NCBI RefSeq assembly: GCF_002014985.1
Contig: NZ_MUXU01000063.1
Coordinates: forward strand, 1 to 54,385
DNA: 54,385 bases
Reading direction: 5' to 3'
Origin: Moraxella caviae
GTDB taxonomy: Bacteria > Pseudomonadota > Gammaproteobacteria > Pseudomonadales > Moraxellaceae
In this document: positions 24,598 through 33,820 of the stretch, piece by piece
Layout of the letters: each line of letters opens with the position of its first letter
How positions within the stretch are numbered: position 1 is the stretch's first letter
Notes under the pieces: generated by a model
Seen by the model: the letters and a program-made list of their open reading frames with translations, nothing else
What the model was told of the DNA's origin: nothing
Database searches by the model: none
Program-made: the position numbers and the translations under genes

Positions 24598-26055
24598 ATG
24601 CCTTTTAAGCCCATTCCTGCCGCCATTGCGGTGATTATCACGCTTGTGATTTGGTTTTTTGTGCCTGTGCCAACGGGCGTTACGCCTGACGCTTGGCATT
24701 TGCTGGCACTGTTTGTGGGGACGATTGCTGCCATCATTGGCAAGGCATTGCCGATTGGGGCGATTGCCATCATTGCCATGACAGCGGTGGCGCTCACAGG
24801 CGTAACAGCAGACACACCAAAACAGGCGATGAAGGACGCATTGTCCAGCCTGTCAAGTTCGCTGATTTGGCTGATTGGTATTGCCATCATGATTTCTCGT
24901 GGTCTTATCAAAACAGGGCTTGGCTCACGCATTGCTTATTGGTTTATTTCTATTTTTGGCAAGCGCACGCTGGGCATTGGCTATTCGCTGGCACTCGCTG
25001 AGCTTTTGATTGCGCCCATCACGCCATCAAATACCGCGCGCGGCGGGGCGATTATCCACCCGATTATGCGCTCGATTGCCGACAGCTTTGATTCTAAAGT
25101 GGAAGACGGTACGCAAAATCGCATTGGTAAATATCTGGCGCTGGTTAATTATCACTCAAACCCCATCACATCAGCGATGTTCATCACCGCCACCGCACCA
25201 AACCCTTTGGTGGTGGATTTGATTGCTGATGTAACAGGCGCGAAAATTTCGCTCAGCTGGACGACGTGGGCAGTGGCGATGTTTTTGCCGGGACTTGCGT
25301 GTATTTTACTCATGCCGATTGTGATTTATGCGCTTGCCAAGCCTGAACTTAAAGAAACGCCCCATGCGCGCAAGTTCGCCAAAGAAAATCTTGCCAAACT
25401 TGGCAAACTAACCACCCAAGAAAAAATCATGCTGGCGGTGTTTGGCGGTATGCTGCTTTTGTGGGCGGACGTACCAGCGATGATTTTTGGTAGTGCGTGG
25501 TCGTTTGATGCGACAGCGGTGGCGTTTTTGGGCTTGTCGGCACTGATTTTGACCGGCGTTTTGACGTGGGAAGATGTGCTAAAAGAAAAATCAGCATGGG
25601 ATACGATTGTGTGGTTTGCCGCGCTGATTATGATGGCGACTTTCCTAAGTAAACTTGGCTTGATTTCGTGGTTTTCTGGCGAGATTCAGTCGCTTGTGGC
25701 AGGTGCAGGCGTGAGTGCTGTGGGTGCGATGGCGATTTTGACTTTGGTGTATTTGTACGCGCATTACTTTTTTGCCAGTACCACAGCGCACATCACGGCA
25801 ATGTTTGCGGCATTTTACACCGTAGGGATTGCGCTGGGTGCGCCGCCGATGCTGTTTGCGCTGATTTTGGCGGCGGCAAGCAGTCTGATGATGACGCTTA
25901 CACATTATGCGACTGGCACTGCGCCTGTGATTTTTGGTTCGGGCTATGTGGGGCTTGGTGAATGGTGGCGCACGGGCTTTGTGATGAGCGTGGTGAACAT
26001 CGTCGTGTGGGTTGGTGTGGGTTTGGTTTGGTGGAAAATTTTGGGCTATTATTAA
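24598..26055 (+). CDS. DASS-family (CitT/SodiT1-like) di/tricarboxylate transporter
   Basis: A 485-residue membrane protein of the divalent-anion:sodium symporter family, with about 12-14 helices. The APITPSNTARGGAIIHPIMR segment (about residues 140-159) and the later ALGAPPMLFALILAAASSLM with HYATGTAPVIFGSGYV are the SNT/SNT-like substrate motifs of the CitT / 2-oxoglutarate-malate translocator branch. It probably exchanges C4/C6 carboxylates or 2-oxoglutarate; the exact substrate cannot be told. It is monocistronic with a strong terminator, and its upstream region holds the rod-like hairpin and repeats described separately. Confidence 0.9.
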   Translation: MPFKPIPAAIAVIITLVIWFFVPVPTGVTPDAWHLLALFVGTIAAIIGKALPIGAIAIIAMTAVALTGVTADTPKQAMKDALSSLSSSLIWLIGIAIMISRGLIKTGLGSRIAYWFISIFGKRTLGIGYSLALAELLIAPITPSNTARGGAIIHPIMRSIADSFDSKVEDGTQNRIGKYLALVNYHSNPITSAMFITATAPNPLVVDLIADVTGAKISLSWTTWAVAMFLPGLACILLMPIVIYALAKPELKETPHARKFAKENLAKLGKLTTQEKIMLAVFGGMLLLWADVPAMIFGSAWSFDATAVAFLGLSALILTGVLTWEDVLKEKSAWDTIVWFAALIMMATFLSKLGLISWFSGEIQSLVAGAGVSAVGAMAILTLVYLYAHYFFASTTAHITAMFAAFYTVGIALGAPPMLFALILAAASSLMMTLTHYATGTAPVIFGSGYVGLGEWWRTGFVMSVVNIVVWVGVGLVWWKILGYY

Positions 26056-26130
26056 AAGCACAGTTACTAAATTTGCCTAAATTTATCACCGAATGTAATT
26101 TTTAAAACCCAAAAAGTCAAATCTAAAAAC

Positions 26131-26164
26131 AAAACCGTACCGCTTCGGCAGTGCGGTTTTTGTT
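26131..26164 (+). terminator. Terminator after the DASS gene
   Basis: Stem AAACCGTAC.GC / GC.GTGCGGTTT with a UUCG loop, followed by TTTGTTT. Confidence 0.88.
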
Positions 26165-26177
26165 TGCCAATTTTAAA

Positions 26178-26245
26178 GTTTTCATCAAGTTTTCATCAAG
26201 TTTTCATCAAGTTTTCATCAAGTTTTTACCAAGTTTTTTATCCAA
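26178..26245. repeat. Tandem 11-bp repeat GTTTTCATCAA
   Basis: Four perfect 11-bp units (26178-26221) followed by degenerating copies (GTTTTTACCAA, GTTTTTTATCCAA). Frames reading through it give only phenylalanine/serine-rich repeats, so I do not call a gene here. Confidence 0.9.
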
Positions 26246-26402
26246 TTTTTAGCCGTCAGATAAAAATACGGAAAGTCTTGCAAAAAGTACGGCTTGGCGA
26301 TATGATGGGTAGGATTTGCGGTGAAATTAAATGGCAATATTTTAAGTTTTATAAATAGTTAATTTGTATAAGTTTATTTTACGAAAAATTCAAGGGGTGA
26401 AT

Positions 26403-27077
26403 ATGGCAAATTTGGCGCTGTTTGATTTGGATATGACGCTGATTAACGTGGACAGCGATCACAGCTGGGGACAGTACATCGTGCAGGCAGGCTTGATTGA
26501 CAAGGCGGTGTACGAAAAGGCGAACGATCAGTTTTACCAAGATTACATCGCAGGCACGCTGGACGCCGTGGAGTATAACGAATTTGTGGCGAGTTTTTTG
26601 GCGAGCAAGTCTTTTGATGAGCTGGCAGCGTACCGTGAAAATTATCTGAATACTTGGATTAAGCCTGCCATGCGTCCAAAAGCCATTGAAGCCATCACAC
26701 GTCATCGTGCGGCAGGCGATACGGTGGTGGTGATTAGTGCGACCAATGATTTTGTGGTGGTGCCGATTGCAGCACTGTTTGGCGTGGACAGTGCGCACAC
26801 GCTTGCCACGCGCCTAGAATTTGTGGATAATCGCTACACAGGCAAGGTGGCAGGGCGACCAAATTTTAAAGATGGCAAGCTGTACCATTTGCAAAAATTC
26901 ATGGACGAAGCACGCCAAAAGGGCGCAGAATTTGAGCGATTGATTGCGTATTCGGATTCAAAAAATGATTTGCCACTGCTTGGTTTTGCTGATGAAGCGG
27001 TGTGCGTTACGCCTGATGATGTGCTGCGTGCGCACGCTGCCGAGCAAGGCTGGCGTATTGAAGATTGGGCGATGTGA
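26403..27077 (+). CDS. HAD-IB family phosphatase (SerB/HisN-like)
   Basis: A 224-residue haloacid dehalogenase-type hydrolase. Motif I is LFDLDMTLINVDSD with the nucleophile Asp near residue 8, motif II VVISATNDF near 107, and motif III/IV LIAYSDSKNDLPLLGFAD near 185. The HAD-IB pattern with a helical cap fits phosphoserine or histidinol-phosphate phosphatases of Moraxellaceae. The substrate is not decidable from sequence. I chose the ATG at 26403 with an AAGGGGTGA site over the longer frame from 26364. It ends at a strong terminator and is monocistronic. Confidence 0.88.
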   Translation: MANLALFDLDMTLINVDSDHSWGQYIVQAGLIDKAVYEKANDQFYQDYIAGTLDAVEYNEFVASFLASKSFDELAAYRENYLNTWIKPAMRPKAIEAITRHRAAGDTVVVISATNDFVVVPIAALFGVDSAHTLATRLEFVDNRYTGKVAGRPNFKDGKLYHLQKFMDEARQKGAEFERLIAYSDSKNDLPLLGFADEAVCVTPDDVLRAHAAEQGWRIEDWAM

Positions 27078-27106
27078 AGCGCACGGACAGCGTAAAATAG
27101 CACACA

Positions 27107-27149
27107 AAAGACTTTTTGCTTGATAAATGTGGGCGAAAGGTCTTTTTTG
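27107..27149 (+). terminator. Terminator after the HAD gene
   Basis: Long stem AAAAGACTTTTTGC / GCGAAAGGTCTTTT with G-T pairs and a 13-base loop, followed by T's. Confidence 0.85.
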
Positions 27150-27212
27150 ATTGGGGTTGTGTGCGGGTTGGCATATTGCCGCTAACTAAACTTATACGAT
27201 AAACATCAAACC

Positions 27213-27731
27213 ATGAAACTACCGACCAAAGAGCAAATCAATACCGCTATTACTACCATTACTTTTGTGTTGTTGATGGTTTTTGGTTGGCGGTTGTATT
27301 CATCTGGATATTTTGACAGATTTAGCTATGATGCTAGAAATTATGACAAACAAGAAGACAGACCCTCTATCGAACAACTTACCGTTCTTTTGAATGAAAT
27401 TACGCATGGCTTGCCCACACCAACTGATGTGAACGAGACAAATAAAACGGGTGTTGTATCTGTTAATTACAAATATTTGAACTTAACCAATACTCAAAAA
27501 TCCCAACTTGCACAAAATGTACAAGTGCAGTCTAAATGGGTTTTTCAAAGGCACAAGGAGAACAAATATGGACACAGTGATGAATATTGCTTTAATCAAT
27601 TTGAACTTATCATAGATGTTGAAGTTTTTGATTTTCAAATTCTTAAAAAAGATTCTGGCGAATACACGTCTGTGTATATTAGTTGGTGGAAAACTGGCGA
27701 ATGTCGTTTGGCGTATTTTCAAAATCAATGA
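27213..27731 (+). CDS. Orphan single-pass membrane protein of unknown function
   Basis: A 172-residue protein not recognised. It has one N-terminal membrane helix (about residues 13-31, ITTITFVLLMVFGWRLYSSG), so most of it would lie outside the cytoplasm. A mixed polar domain follows with a pair of Cys (SDEYCFNQFEL and KTGECRLAYF) that could form a disulfide. The coding DNA is visibly more AT-rich than its neighbours and uses A/T-ending codons, which suggests acquisition from elsewhere. It is flanked by terminators on one side and a dispersed repeat on the other. No ribosome site is obvious. Confidence 0.55.
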   Translation: MKLPTKEQINTAITTITFVLLMVFGWRLYSSGYFDRFSYDARNYDKQEDRPSIEQLTVLLNEITHGLPTPTDVNETNKTGVVSVNYKYLNLTNTQKSQLAQNVQVQSKWVFQRHKENKYGHSDEYCFNQFELIIDVEVFDFQILKKDSGEYTSVYISWWKTGECRLAYFQNQ

Positions 27732-27735
27732 ATAA

Positions 27736-27840
27736 TCTGTAAGTCAAACCAATGCGTAGGTCGAGAAAAGCAAAAACCCAACAAACTCAAAAAATTGCCT
27801 TAAAAAATGCTGGGTTATGCTGCGCTAACTCAACTTACGG
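27736..27840. repeat. Dispersed GTTGGG-type intergenic repeat, copy C
   Basis: Left arm GTAGGTCGAGAAAAGCAAAA, then ACCCAACAAACTC. Right arm AAATGCTGGGTTATGCTGCG, then CTAACTCAACTTACGG. Same order of arms as copies A and B. Confidence 0.75.
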
Positions 27841-27986
27841 GTTCTTGCCAAACTACCGTTTAAAACCTTAAGTTTTCACTCAACCTAGAAACCCATTTTC
27901 CCTAATTTCCGCCCACCAAACCCAAATACGACCAAAGCTGTATCATTGCGTTACAAAACTCATCAAAAGCAGTAAGTCGCTTGCTT

Positions 27987-27992
27987 TATAAT
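27987..27992 (+). promoter_or_regulatory. Candidate -10 of the cyd operon
   Basis: TATAAT at 27987-27992, about 100 bp upstream of cydA. The -35 (CAAAAG at 17 bases) is poor, so an activator may be needed. No FNR- or ArcA-type box was recognised with confidence. Confidence 0.45.
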
Positions 27993-28094
27993 GGGCGAAA
28001 TGTAAATTTGTGATGGGTTTTGATAATCATAAGCATTTTAATTTTTTCAACCCATTTATTAAATAAAAAACACAACAAAATCAAGGGGTTTGGT

Positions 28095-29741
28095 ATGATT
28101 ACCGAGCATCTGGTGGACATATCACGGCTGCAATTTGCCGTTACTGCGCTGTTCCACTTTTTATTTGTTCCATTGACGCTTGGCATGACGTGGATGCTGG
28201 TGATTATGGAGACGGTTTACGTCATCACAGGCAAGCAAATTTGGAAAGACATGACCCAATTTTGGGGCAAATTGTTTGGCATCAATTTTGTGCTGGGTGT
28301 TACTACAGGCATTACGATGGAGTTTCAATTTGGCACGAATTGGTCGTACTATTCGCATTATGTGGGCGATGTTTTTGGTGCGCCACTTGCCATTGAAGGC
28401 TTGATGGCGTTTTTCTTGGAATCCACGATGGTGGGTTTGTTCTTTTTTGGCTGGCAGCGAATGTCCAGAGTGCAGCATTGGTTTGCCACGCTTTTGATGG
28501 CGCTGGGGACGAGCTTATCTGCGCTGTGGATTTTGGTGGCGAATGGCTGGATGCAAAACCCTGTGGGCGCAGCGTTCAATTATGAAACCATGCGCATGGA
28601 AATGCTGAGTTTTTCGCAGATTTTATTAAATCCTGAAGCGCAAAATAAATTTGTGCATACGGTGTCGGCAGGCTATGTGATGGGCGCGATGTTTGTGCTG
28701 TCCATTTCGGCGTGGTATTTGCTCAATAAGCGTGATGTGGAATTTGCTAAGCGCAGTTTTCATGTGGCGGCGGCGTTTGGATTTGCGGCGATTTGTAGTG
28801 TGATTGTGCTGGGCGATGAGTCTGGCTATTCCATCGGCAAGGCGCAGCAAACCAAGATGGCAGCGATTGAAGCGATGTGGCATACCGAGCCGCCACCAGC
28901 GAGTTTTAATCTGATTGCTGGCATTGACGAGCAAAATCAGCGCAATAATTGGGCGGTGGAAATTCCGTATGTGATGGGTATTATTGGCACGCGTTCGCTG
29001 GATACGCCAATTCCCGGCATTGCTGAGATTAAGGCGGAAAATCGTGAGCGCATTGAGCTTGGCAAGCAGGCGGTGGCAGCGCTGGATGTCATGCGTGCGG
29101 ATAAGGCGGCAGGGCGTGAAAGTGCGCCTGATGTATTGGCGCAGTTTGAAGCGCATAAAGAGCATTTGGGCTTTGGCTTGTTGCTCAAAAAATACACGGA
29201 CGATGTGGCAAATGCCACGCCGCAGATGATTACGAATGCCATGCACGACAGCGTGCCGAAAGTTGCGCCGATGTTTTGGTCGTTTCGTGTGATGGTGGGT
29301 GCAGGATTTTTGATGCTGCTGCTGTTTTCTTTGTGCTTGCTGTTTACGCTGCGTGGGACGTTCATGCAAAAAAGATGGCTGCTAAAATTTGCCTTCGTCA
29401 TGCTGCCTGCGCCTTGGATTGCCATTGAAGCAGGCTGGATTGTGGCGGAATATGGTCGCCAGCCGTGGACGATTTATGGCGTGCTGCCAACGCATTTGTC
29501 GGTGTCAAATATTGATCCAAAAGATGTGATGCTGTCTTTGGCGGGTTTTGTGGCGTTTTATAGCGTGCTGTTTGTCATTGAAGTGTATTTGATGCAAAAA
29601 TATGTGCGCCTTGGGCCGGCAAGTCTTGGCACGGGCAGATATTTTGGTGAAAAACCAAACCAGCTGATTGATCCAAGTCAATTTAAGCAGGCAAACACAG
29701 CGCAAAACACCAATTCGCGCACGAACAAGCAAGGGGAATAA
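28095..29741 (+). CDS. cydA: Cytochrome bd ubiquinol oxidase subunit I
   Basis: CydA binds hemes b558, b595 and d and oxidises quinol at the Q-loop in the inner membrane. The 548-residue protein starts MITEHLVDISRLQFAVTALF followed by H21, the heme ligand equivalent to E. coli His19. It has GITMEFQFGTNWSYYSHYVG and the GRQPWTIYGVLPTHLSVS block. The ATG at 28095 has an AAGGGG site; a longer frame from 28020 is rejected. It is one base upstream of cydB. The oxidase supports respiration at low oxygen and resists nitric oxide and peroxide. Confidence 0.96.
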   Translation: MITEHLVDISRLQFAVTALFHFLFVPLTLGMTWMLVIMETVYVITGKQIWKDMTQFWGKLFGINFVLGVTTGITMEFQFGTNWSYYSHYVGDVFGAPLAIEGLMAFFLESTMVGLFFFGWQRMSRVQHWFATLLMALGTSLSALWILVANGWMQNPVGAAFNYETMRMEMLSFSQILLNPEAQNKFVHTVSAGYVMGAMFVLSISAWYLLNKRDVEFAKRSFHVAAAFGFAAICSVIVLGDESGYSIGKAQQTKMAAIEAMWHTEPPPASFNLIAGIDEQNQRNNWAVEIPYVMGIIGTRSLDTPIPGIAEIKAENRERIELGKQAVAALDVMRADKAAGRESAPDVLAQFEAHKEHLGFGLLLKKYTDDVANATPQMITNAMHDSVPKVAPMFWSFRVMVGAGFLMLLLFSLCLLFTLRGTFMQKRWLLKFAFVMLPAPWIAIEAGWIVAEYGRQPWTIYGVLPTHLSVSNIDPKDVMLSLAGFVAFYSVLFVIEVYLMQKYVRLGPASLGTGRYFGEKPNQLIDPSQFKQANTAQNTNSRTNKQGE

Positions 29742-29742
29742 A

Positions 29743-30882
29743 ATGCTATTTGATTATGAAACCTTAAAGCTGATTTGGTGGCTGCTCATTGGTGTGCTGC
29801 TCATCGGCTTTGCCATCATGGACGGACACGACATGGGCGTGTGTTCGCTGTTGCCCATCGTGGGCAAGACGGACGCAGAACGCCGCGTGATTATTAACAC
29901 CGTGGGCGCGCATTGGGAAGGCAATCAAGTATGGTTCATCACCGCAGGCGGTGCGATTTTTGCGGCATTGCCACTGGTGTACGCCACAGCGTTTAGCAGT
30001 TTTTATTGGGCGCTGATGGCGGCTTTATGGGCGCTGTTTTTTCGCCCTGTGGGCTTTAAATACCGCAGCATGATAAAAAATGACACATGGCGGCGTGCGT
30101 GGGATTGGGGGCTGTTTGTTGGCTCATTTGTGCCTGCGCTGATTTTTGGCGTGGCGTTTGGTAATTTATTTTTGGGCGTGCCGTTTAGTTTTGATGAGCA
30201 TTTGCTCGTGAGTGATTCGGTAACGCTGAGGGGTCTGCTCTCCCCTTTTGCTTTGCTGTGCGGCGTGATTAGCGTGGCAATGATGATCATGCATGGCGGT
30301 GTGTTTTTGGCGCATCGCACGGTGGGGGAAATTCAGGCGCGTGCCAAAAAGTTTACTATGCTCTCGGCGTGCGTGATGGTGGTGCTGTTTGCCGCTGCTG
30401 GATTTTGGGTGGCGCAGCTTGATGGGTTTGTCATCACCAGCCAAATTGACAAAGGCGGCGTGATTGACCCATTGGCAAAAACCGTCATCACCGCACAAGG
30501 TGCATGGCTTGATAACTTTGCTAAAATGCCAAGTTTGTGGGCGCTTCCTGCGCTTGGGCTGGCTTTGCCGTTTGTGGCGGTGGGGCTGATGTACGCAGGC
30601 AGAACGCTTTTGGCGTTTATTGCGTCAAGCCTTGCAACGCTTGGCGTGGTGGCGACTGCAGGCGTGGCGTTATTTCCGTTTTATATGCCGTCAAGCACCG
30701 ACCCGCGCGCAAGTCTGACCGTATGGGACAGCACGTCTAGCCATCTGACCTTGATGATTATGCTGTATGTGGTGGTGCTGATTTTGCCGATTGTGGTAAC
30801 TTATACCAGCTGGGCGTATGCCATCATGCGTGGCAAGGTAACGACCGCTTACATCAAAGAAAACGAACATTCTTTATATTGA
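29743..30882 (+). CDS. cydB: Cytochrome bd ubiquinol oxidase subunit II
   Basis: This 379-residue CydB has MLFDYETLKLIWWLLIGVLL at the N-terminus, then GFAIMDGHDMGV and GAHWEGNQVWFITAGGAIFA, and about nine membrane helices. It pairs with CydA. The ATG at 29743 follows AAGGGGAATAAA, and the longer overlapping frame from 29668 is rejected. cydX follows 32 bp downstream. Confidence 0.96.
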   Translation: MLFDYETLKLIWWLLIGVLLIGFAIMDGHDMGVCSLLPIVGKTDAERRVIINTVGAHWEGNQVWFITAGGAIFAALPLVYATAFSSFYWALMAALWALFFRPVGFKYRSMIKNDTWRRAWDWGLFVGSFVPALIFGVAFGNLFLGVPFSFDEHLLVSDSVTLRGLLSPFALLCGVISVAMMIMHGGVFLAHRTVGEIQARAKKFTMLSACVMVVLFAAAGFWVAQLDGFVITSQIDKGGVIDPLAKTVITAQGAWLDNFAKMPSLWALPALGLALPFVAVGLMYAGRTLLAFIASSLATLGVVATAGVALFPFYMPSSTDPRASLTVWDSTSSHLTLMIMLYVVVLILPIVVTYTSWAYAIMRGKVTTAYIKENEHSLY

Positions 30883-30914
30883 CTTAATACTAATTTTACA
30901 AATGGGAGTAAATT

Positions 30915-31031
30915 ATGTGGTATTTTGCATGGATTTTAGGCTTGGGCTTTGCGGTACTGCTGGCAGTAACTAGCGCGGTTTGGGTGGAATTTGAAGACAC
31001 GCGCCAAAAGGCGTTTTATGGCGATGATTGA
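30915..31031 (+). CDS. cydX: Cytochrome bd small subunit CydX
   Basis: A 38-residue single-helix peptide starting MWYFAWILGLGFAVLLAVTS, with VWVEFED and a charged tail. It matches CydX (YbgT), which stabilises the heme d site of CydAB. A GGGAG ribosome site lies 7-8 bases before the ATG. It is third in cydABX and followed by a terminator. Confidence 0.93.
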   Translation: MWYFAWILGLGFAVLLAVTSAVWVEFEDTRQKAFYGDD

Positions 31032-31120
31032 TTTGGTTTAACTCAAGACAATCGTCAAATAAAAGTTTACTTTAAAATACATTTTTAGTAGAATTTGTTT
31101 TAGTAAACTGTCCAAGCAAG

Positions 31121-31150
31121 ACCAAGCGGTGAATGCTGCTTGGTTTTTTG
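31121..31150 (+). terminator. Terminator of the cydABX operon
   Basis: Stem ACCAAGC / GCTTGGT with loop GGTGAATGCT, then TTTTTT. Confidence 0.88.
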
Positions 31151-31520
31151 ATTTTTTTCGGCAAGCGGCTTATCTGTAAGCTGATTTATAAGCCTGTCTG
31201 TGAGTTTGTGGCAAAATACATTCACCATAAAAAACTGTTCGTACACTGACTTTGATGATACAATAGTTCGTTATGAAAATTTTTCATAAGTGATTTTGAA
31301 AAAGTGATTTTAAAAAGTGCGTTGCTTTTTATCGTAAAAATGTGCTTTATCGTAAAAATGCGATTGAATGGCTTGGCGAAAGCAAATTTAAAAGCGTAAA
31401 TGACACATTCAAAGTGCGAATTAAAAAAGCGTAATAGTTAAAACCCACTCAAAATCGCCCAAAACGCAAATTAAAACACCAATCAAAACTTAAAATAATC
31501 TTAAAAAGTTATCATACATC
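31151..31520. other. dsbD upstream region with degenerate direct repeats
   Basis: About 370 bp without a gene. Between 31286 and 31370 there are paired units AAGTGATTTTGAAA / AAGTGATTTTAAA and TTTATCGTAAAAATGTGC / TTTATCGTAAAAATGCG. No convincing promoter or ribosome site for dsbD was found. Confidence 0.55.
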
Positions 31521-33722
31521 ATGAAAATATCCTTAAAACCTTCTGCCAAATGTGCGCTCGTGCTGGGCGCAGCGCTCACCATCACCGCACCGACGGTGTC
31601 TTTGGCGCAAAGCAGCCCAGCAAATGGCGTGGCGGCGCTTTTTGGGCAGTCTGCCAAGCAAAAATTCTTACCTGTCAATAAAGCATTTCAGGTGTCGGTG
31701 CGTGCCGAAGGCAATCAGGTGGTGGCAAGTTTTAACGTTACGCCTGAGCATTATATTTACAAAGACAAGCTGTCTTTGCGTTTGCCTGATGGGATCACGG
31801 CAAGCGATTGGCAATTTGACCAATCGGCAAATATGATTGACGACCCGACTTTTGGGCGTGTGCCTGTGTTTGAGCAGAGTTTTACGGCGGTGGCAACGCT
31901 AAAAAACGCCGATGAAGCGGTGCGTGCGCAGGCGGCTTTGCGCTGGCAGGGCTGTGCCAAAGCTGGGCTGTGCTATCCGCCAGAGCTGACCAATTTTATG
32001 CTGGATTTGCCAGCAAATGCCAAAGCTGACGCTCAAGCGCAAACGCAAAAAGATGCGCAAAAAGCCGAACAAAAACCTACAAAATCAGCCGAGCAATCAA
32101 AAAGCGAAACGGCAAAAACCGACAATTCAAAAGTTGGCAATTCAAAAGCTGAAACGGCAAAAATTGACAACTCAAACTCTCAAGCGCAGTCAAGCCAAGA
32201 CAAATCAGCCGACAGCGTAAAAGATGATGAATCAAACGCCAAATCTGCCAGCAATCCGCCAAGTGGCGCTAACATCGTGCAGCTTGCCGATACGCCTGAT
32301 GATAAGCAAGCGTCAAGCGATACAACTTCCACCGATGAAGCGGATAACGCCAATGTTAGCGATGAGCAGTCATCATCAGAAGCGTTGCCATCAGAGCAAG
32401 CGGGCGCAGAGCAAATCAGTGCTGCCGATGGCGCAAGTCTTGATAATACCGCCGATGGCTTATCGCATGGTGCAGCCGTATCTGACCCATTTCGTATCAA
32501 TGAATCGCCTGCGCTGGCGGTGCTGCTGCTATTTTTGGCGGGGCTTTTGTTGTCGTTTACGCCTTGTGTGTATCCGATGATTCCGATTGTGGCAAATATC
32601 GTTGCACGCCAAAAAGACACCAGCACTACCAAAGGTTTTGCGCTGTCGGCGGCGTATGGCGTGGGCGTGGCGAGTGCGTACGGTGCGCTGGGTGCGCTGA
32701 TTGCGTGGTTTGGGCGCACGCTAAACATCATCGGCTGGCTACAAAATCCTGTGGTACTGGGCGTGTTTGCGGTGCTGTTTGCTTTGTTGGCGCTTTATAT
32801 GTTTGATGTGCTGCGTGTGCAGTTGCCAAGCGCCATTCGTAATCGTTTGCAGCGTCAATCCCAAGCAGCAGACGGCAAACTTGGCAGTGTGGGTGGCAGC
32901 TTTGCGGCAGGTGCGTTGTCGGCTTTGGTGGTGTCGCCTTGTGTGTCAGCACCGATGGCAGGTGCGCTTGCGGCGGTGTCGGTGAGTGAAAGCGTGTGGC
33001 TTGGCTTTGCGGCGTTGTTTGCGCTGGGGCTTGGCTTGTCTGTGCCGCTCATGCTGATGGGTGCAGCGCAGGGCAAATTCATGCCAAAAGCAGGCGAGTG
33101 GATGAACCGCGTGAAGGAATTTTGTGGTTTGCTATTGCTTGCGGTGTCGCTCAGCTTACTTGAAAGATTGCTGTTCTCATCGGTCATGCTGGTGATTTGG
33201 GCGGCGTGGTTTGCTTTGGTGGCGGTGTGGGCGTGGCGCATGACGGCATTGCCTGCACGCGCGATTGCTTTGCTGGCTGGCGTGTGGTCGGTGTGCTTGA
33301 TGATTGGTGCGGCGATGGGGCAGCAGGACGCTTGGCGACCGCTGGCAAATTTGGGCACGGCTAGCCAAAGCGCCTTGCCAGCCAGCCAAGCCAAAGCCGA
33401 CATTCATATCACCACGCTTGCCGAGCTTGACAAGGTGCTTGCCGAGCATGATAAAGTGCTGGTGGACATCACGGCAGAGTGGTGCATTGAGTGCCGCATC
33501 ATGGAGCGCACGCTGTTTACCAACCGTCCTACGGCGTTGGCAGATTTTCAAGTGGTGAAACTTGACATCACTGAGACCAATGACGACAGCAAAGCGGTGC
33601 TGGCACGCTATCAGCTGTTTGGGCCGCCTGCGCTGCTGTTGTATCGCGATGGCGCGCTTGTTAATGCATTGCTTGGCGAAACCAAACGTGGCGATTTTGA
33701 AGCGGCATTGGGTGCGGTATAA
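31521..33722 (+). CDS. dsbD: Thiol:disulfide interchange protein DsbD with an extended linker
   Basis: DsbD carries electrons from cytoplasmic thioredoxin to periplasmic DsbC and cytochrome c maturation factors. The 733-residue protein has a signal peptide (about 1-30) and an alpha domain with C145 and C151 (CAKAGLCYPPE). An Ala/Ser/Asp/Glu/Lys-rich linker spans about 165-320, with imperfect KSETAKTDNSKVGNSKAETA-type repeats. The beta domain has eight helices with SFTPCVYPMIP (C349) and VVSPCVSAPMAG. The C-terminal thioredoxin-like domain has WCIEC (C655, C658). E. coli DsbD is shorter (about 565 residues) mainly because it lacks such a linker. The gene is monocistronic. Confidence 0.93.
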   Translation: MKISLKPSAKCALVLGAALTITAPTVSLAQSSPANGVAALFGQSAKQKFLPVNKAFQVSVRAEGNQVVASFNVTPEHYIYKDKLSLRLPDGITASDWQFDQSANMIDDPTFGRVPVFEQSFTAVATLKNADEAVRAQAALRWQGCAKAGLCYPPELTNFMLDLPANAKADAQAQTQKDAQKAEQKPTKSAEQSKSETAKTDNSKVGNSKAETAKIDNSNSQAQSSQDKSADSVKDDESNAKSASNPPSGANIVQLADTPDDKQASSDTTSTDEADNANVSDEQSSSEALPSEQAGAEQISAADGASLDNTADGLSHGAAVSDPFRINESPALAVLLLFLAGLLLSFTPCVYPMIPIVANIVARQKDTSTTKGFALSAAYGVGVASAYGALGALIAWFGRTLNIIGWLQNPVVLGVFAVLFALLALYMFDVLRVQLPSAIRNRLQRQSQAADGKLGSVGGSFAAGALSALVVSPCVSAPMAGALAAVSVSESVWLGFAALFALGLGLSVPLMLMGAAQGKFMPKAGEWMNRVKEFCGLLLLAVSLSLLERLLFSSVMLVIWAAWFALVAVWAWRMTALPARAIALLAGVWSVCLMIGAAMGQQDAWRPLANLGTASQSALPASQAKADIHITTLAELDKVLAEHDKVLVDITAEWCIECRIMERTLFTNRPTALADFQVVKLDITETNDDSKAVLARYQLFGPPALLLYRDGALVNALLGETKRGDFEAALGAV

Positions 33723-33738
33723 TAATCCATTCCAAAAC

Positions 33739-33771
33739 AAAAACCACAAGTTGAAAGGCTTGTGGTTTTTT
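33739..33771 (+). terminator. Terminator after dsbD
   Basis: Stem AAAAACCACAAG / CTTGTGGTTTTT with loop TTGAAAGG and T run. Confidence 0.9.
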
Positions 33772-33820
33772 GGTTTTGAGTGGGGGGGTGGGACAACTAA
33801 AGATTTTATGTGGTAAATTC

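Noticed and set aside
26164..26358. Open frame over the 11-bp tandem repeat (Phe/Ser-rich product)
   Set aside because: The product is only the translated repeat (SSFHQVF-type units), has no ribosome site and overlaps the terminator of the DASS gene.
28626..29369. 247-residue antisense frame in cydA
   Set aside because: Composition is the mirror of membrane-protein codons (His/Arg-rich) and it overlaps a clear cydA.
32180..32731. 183-residue antisense frame across the dsbD linker
   Set aside because: Arises from the Ser/Ala-rich linker read backwards; no independent support.
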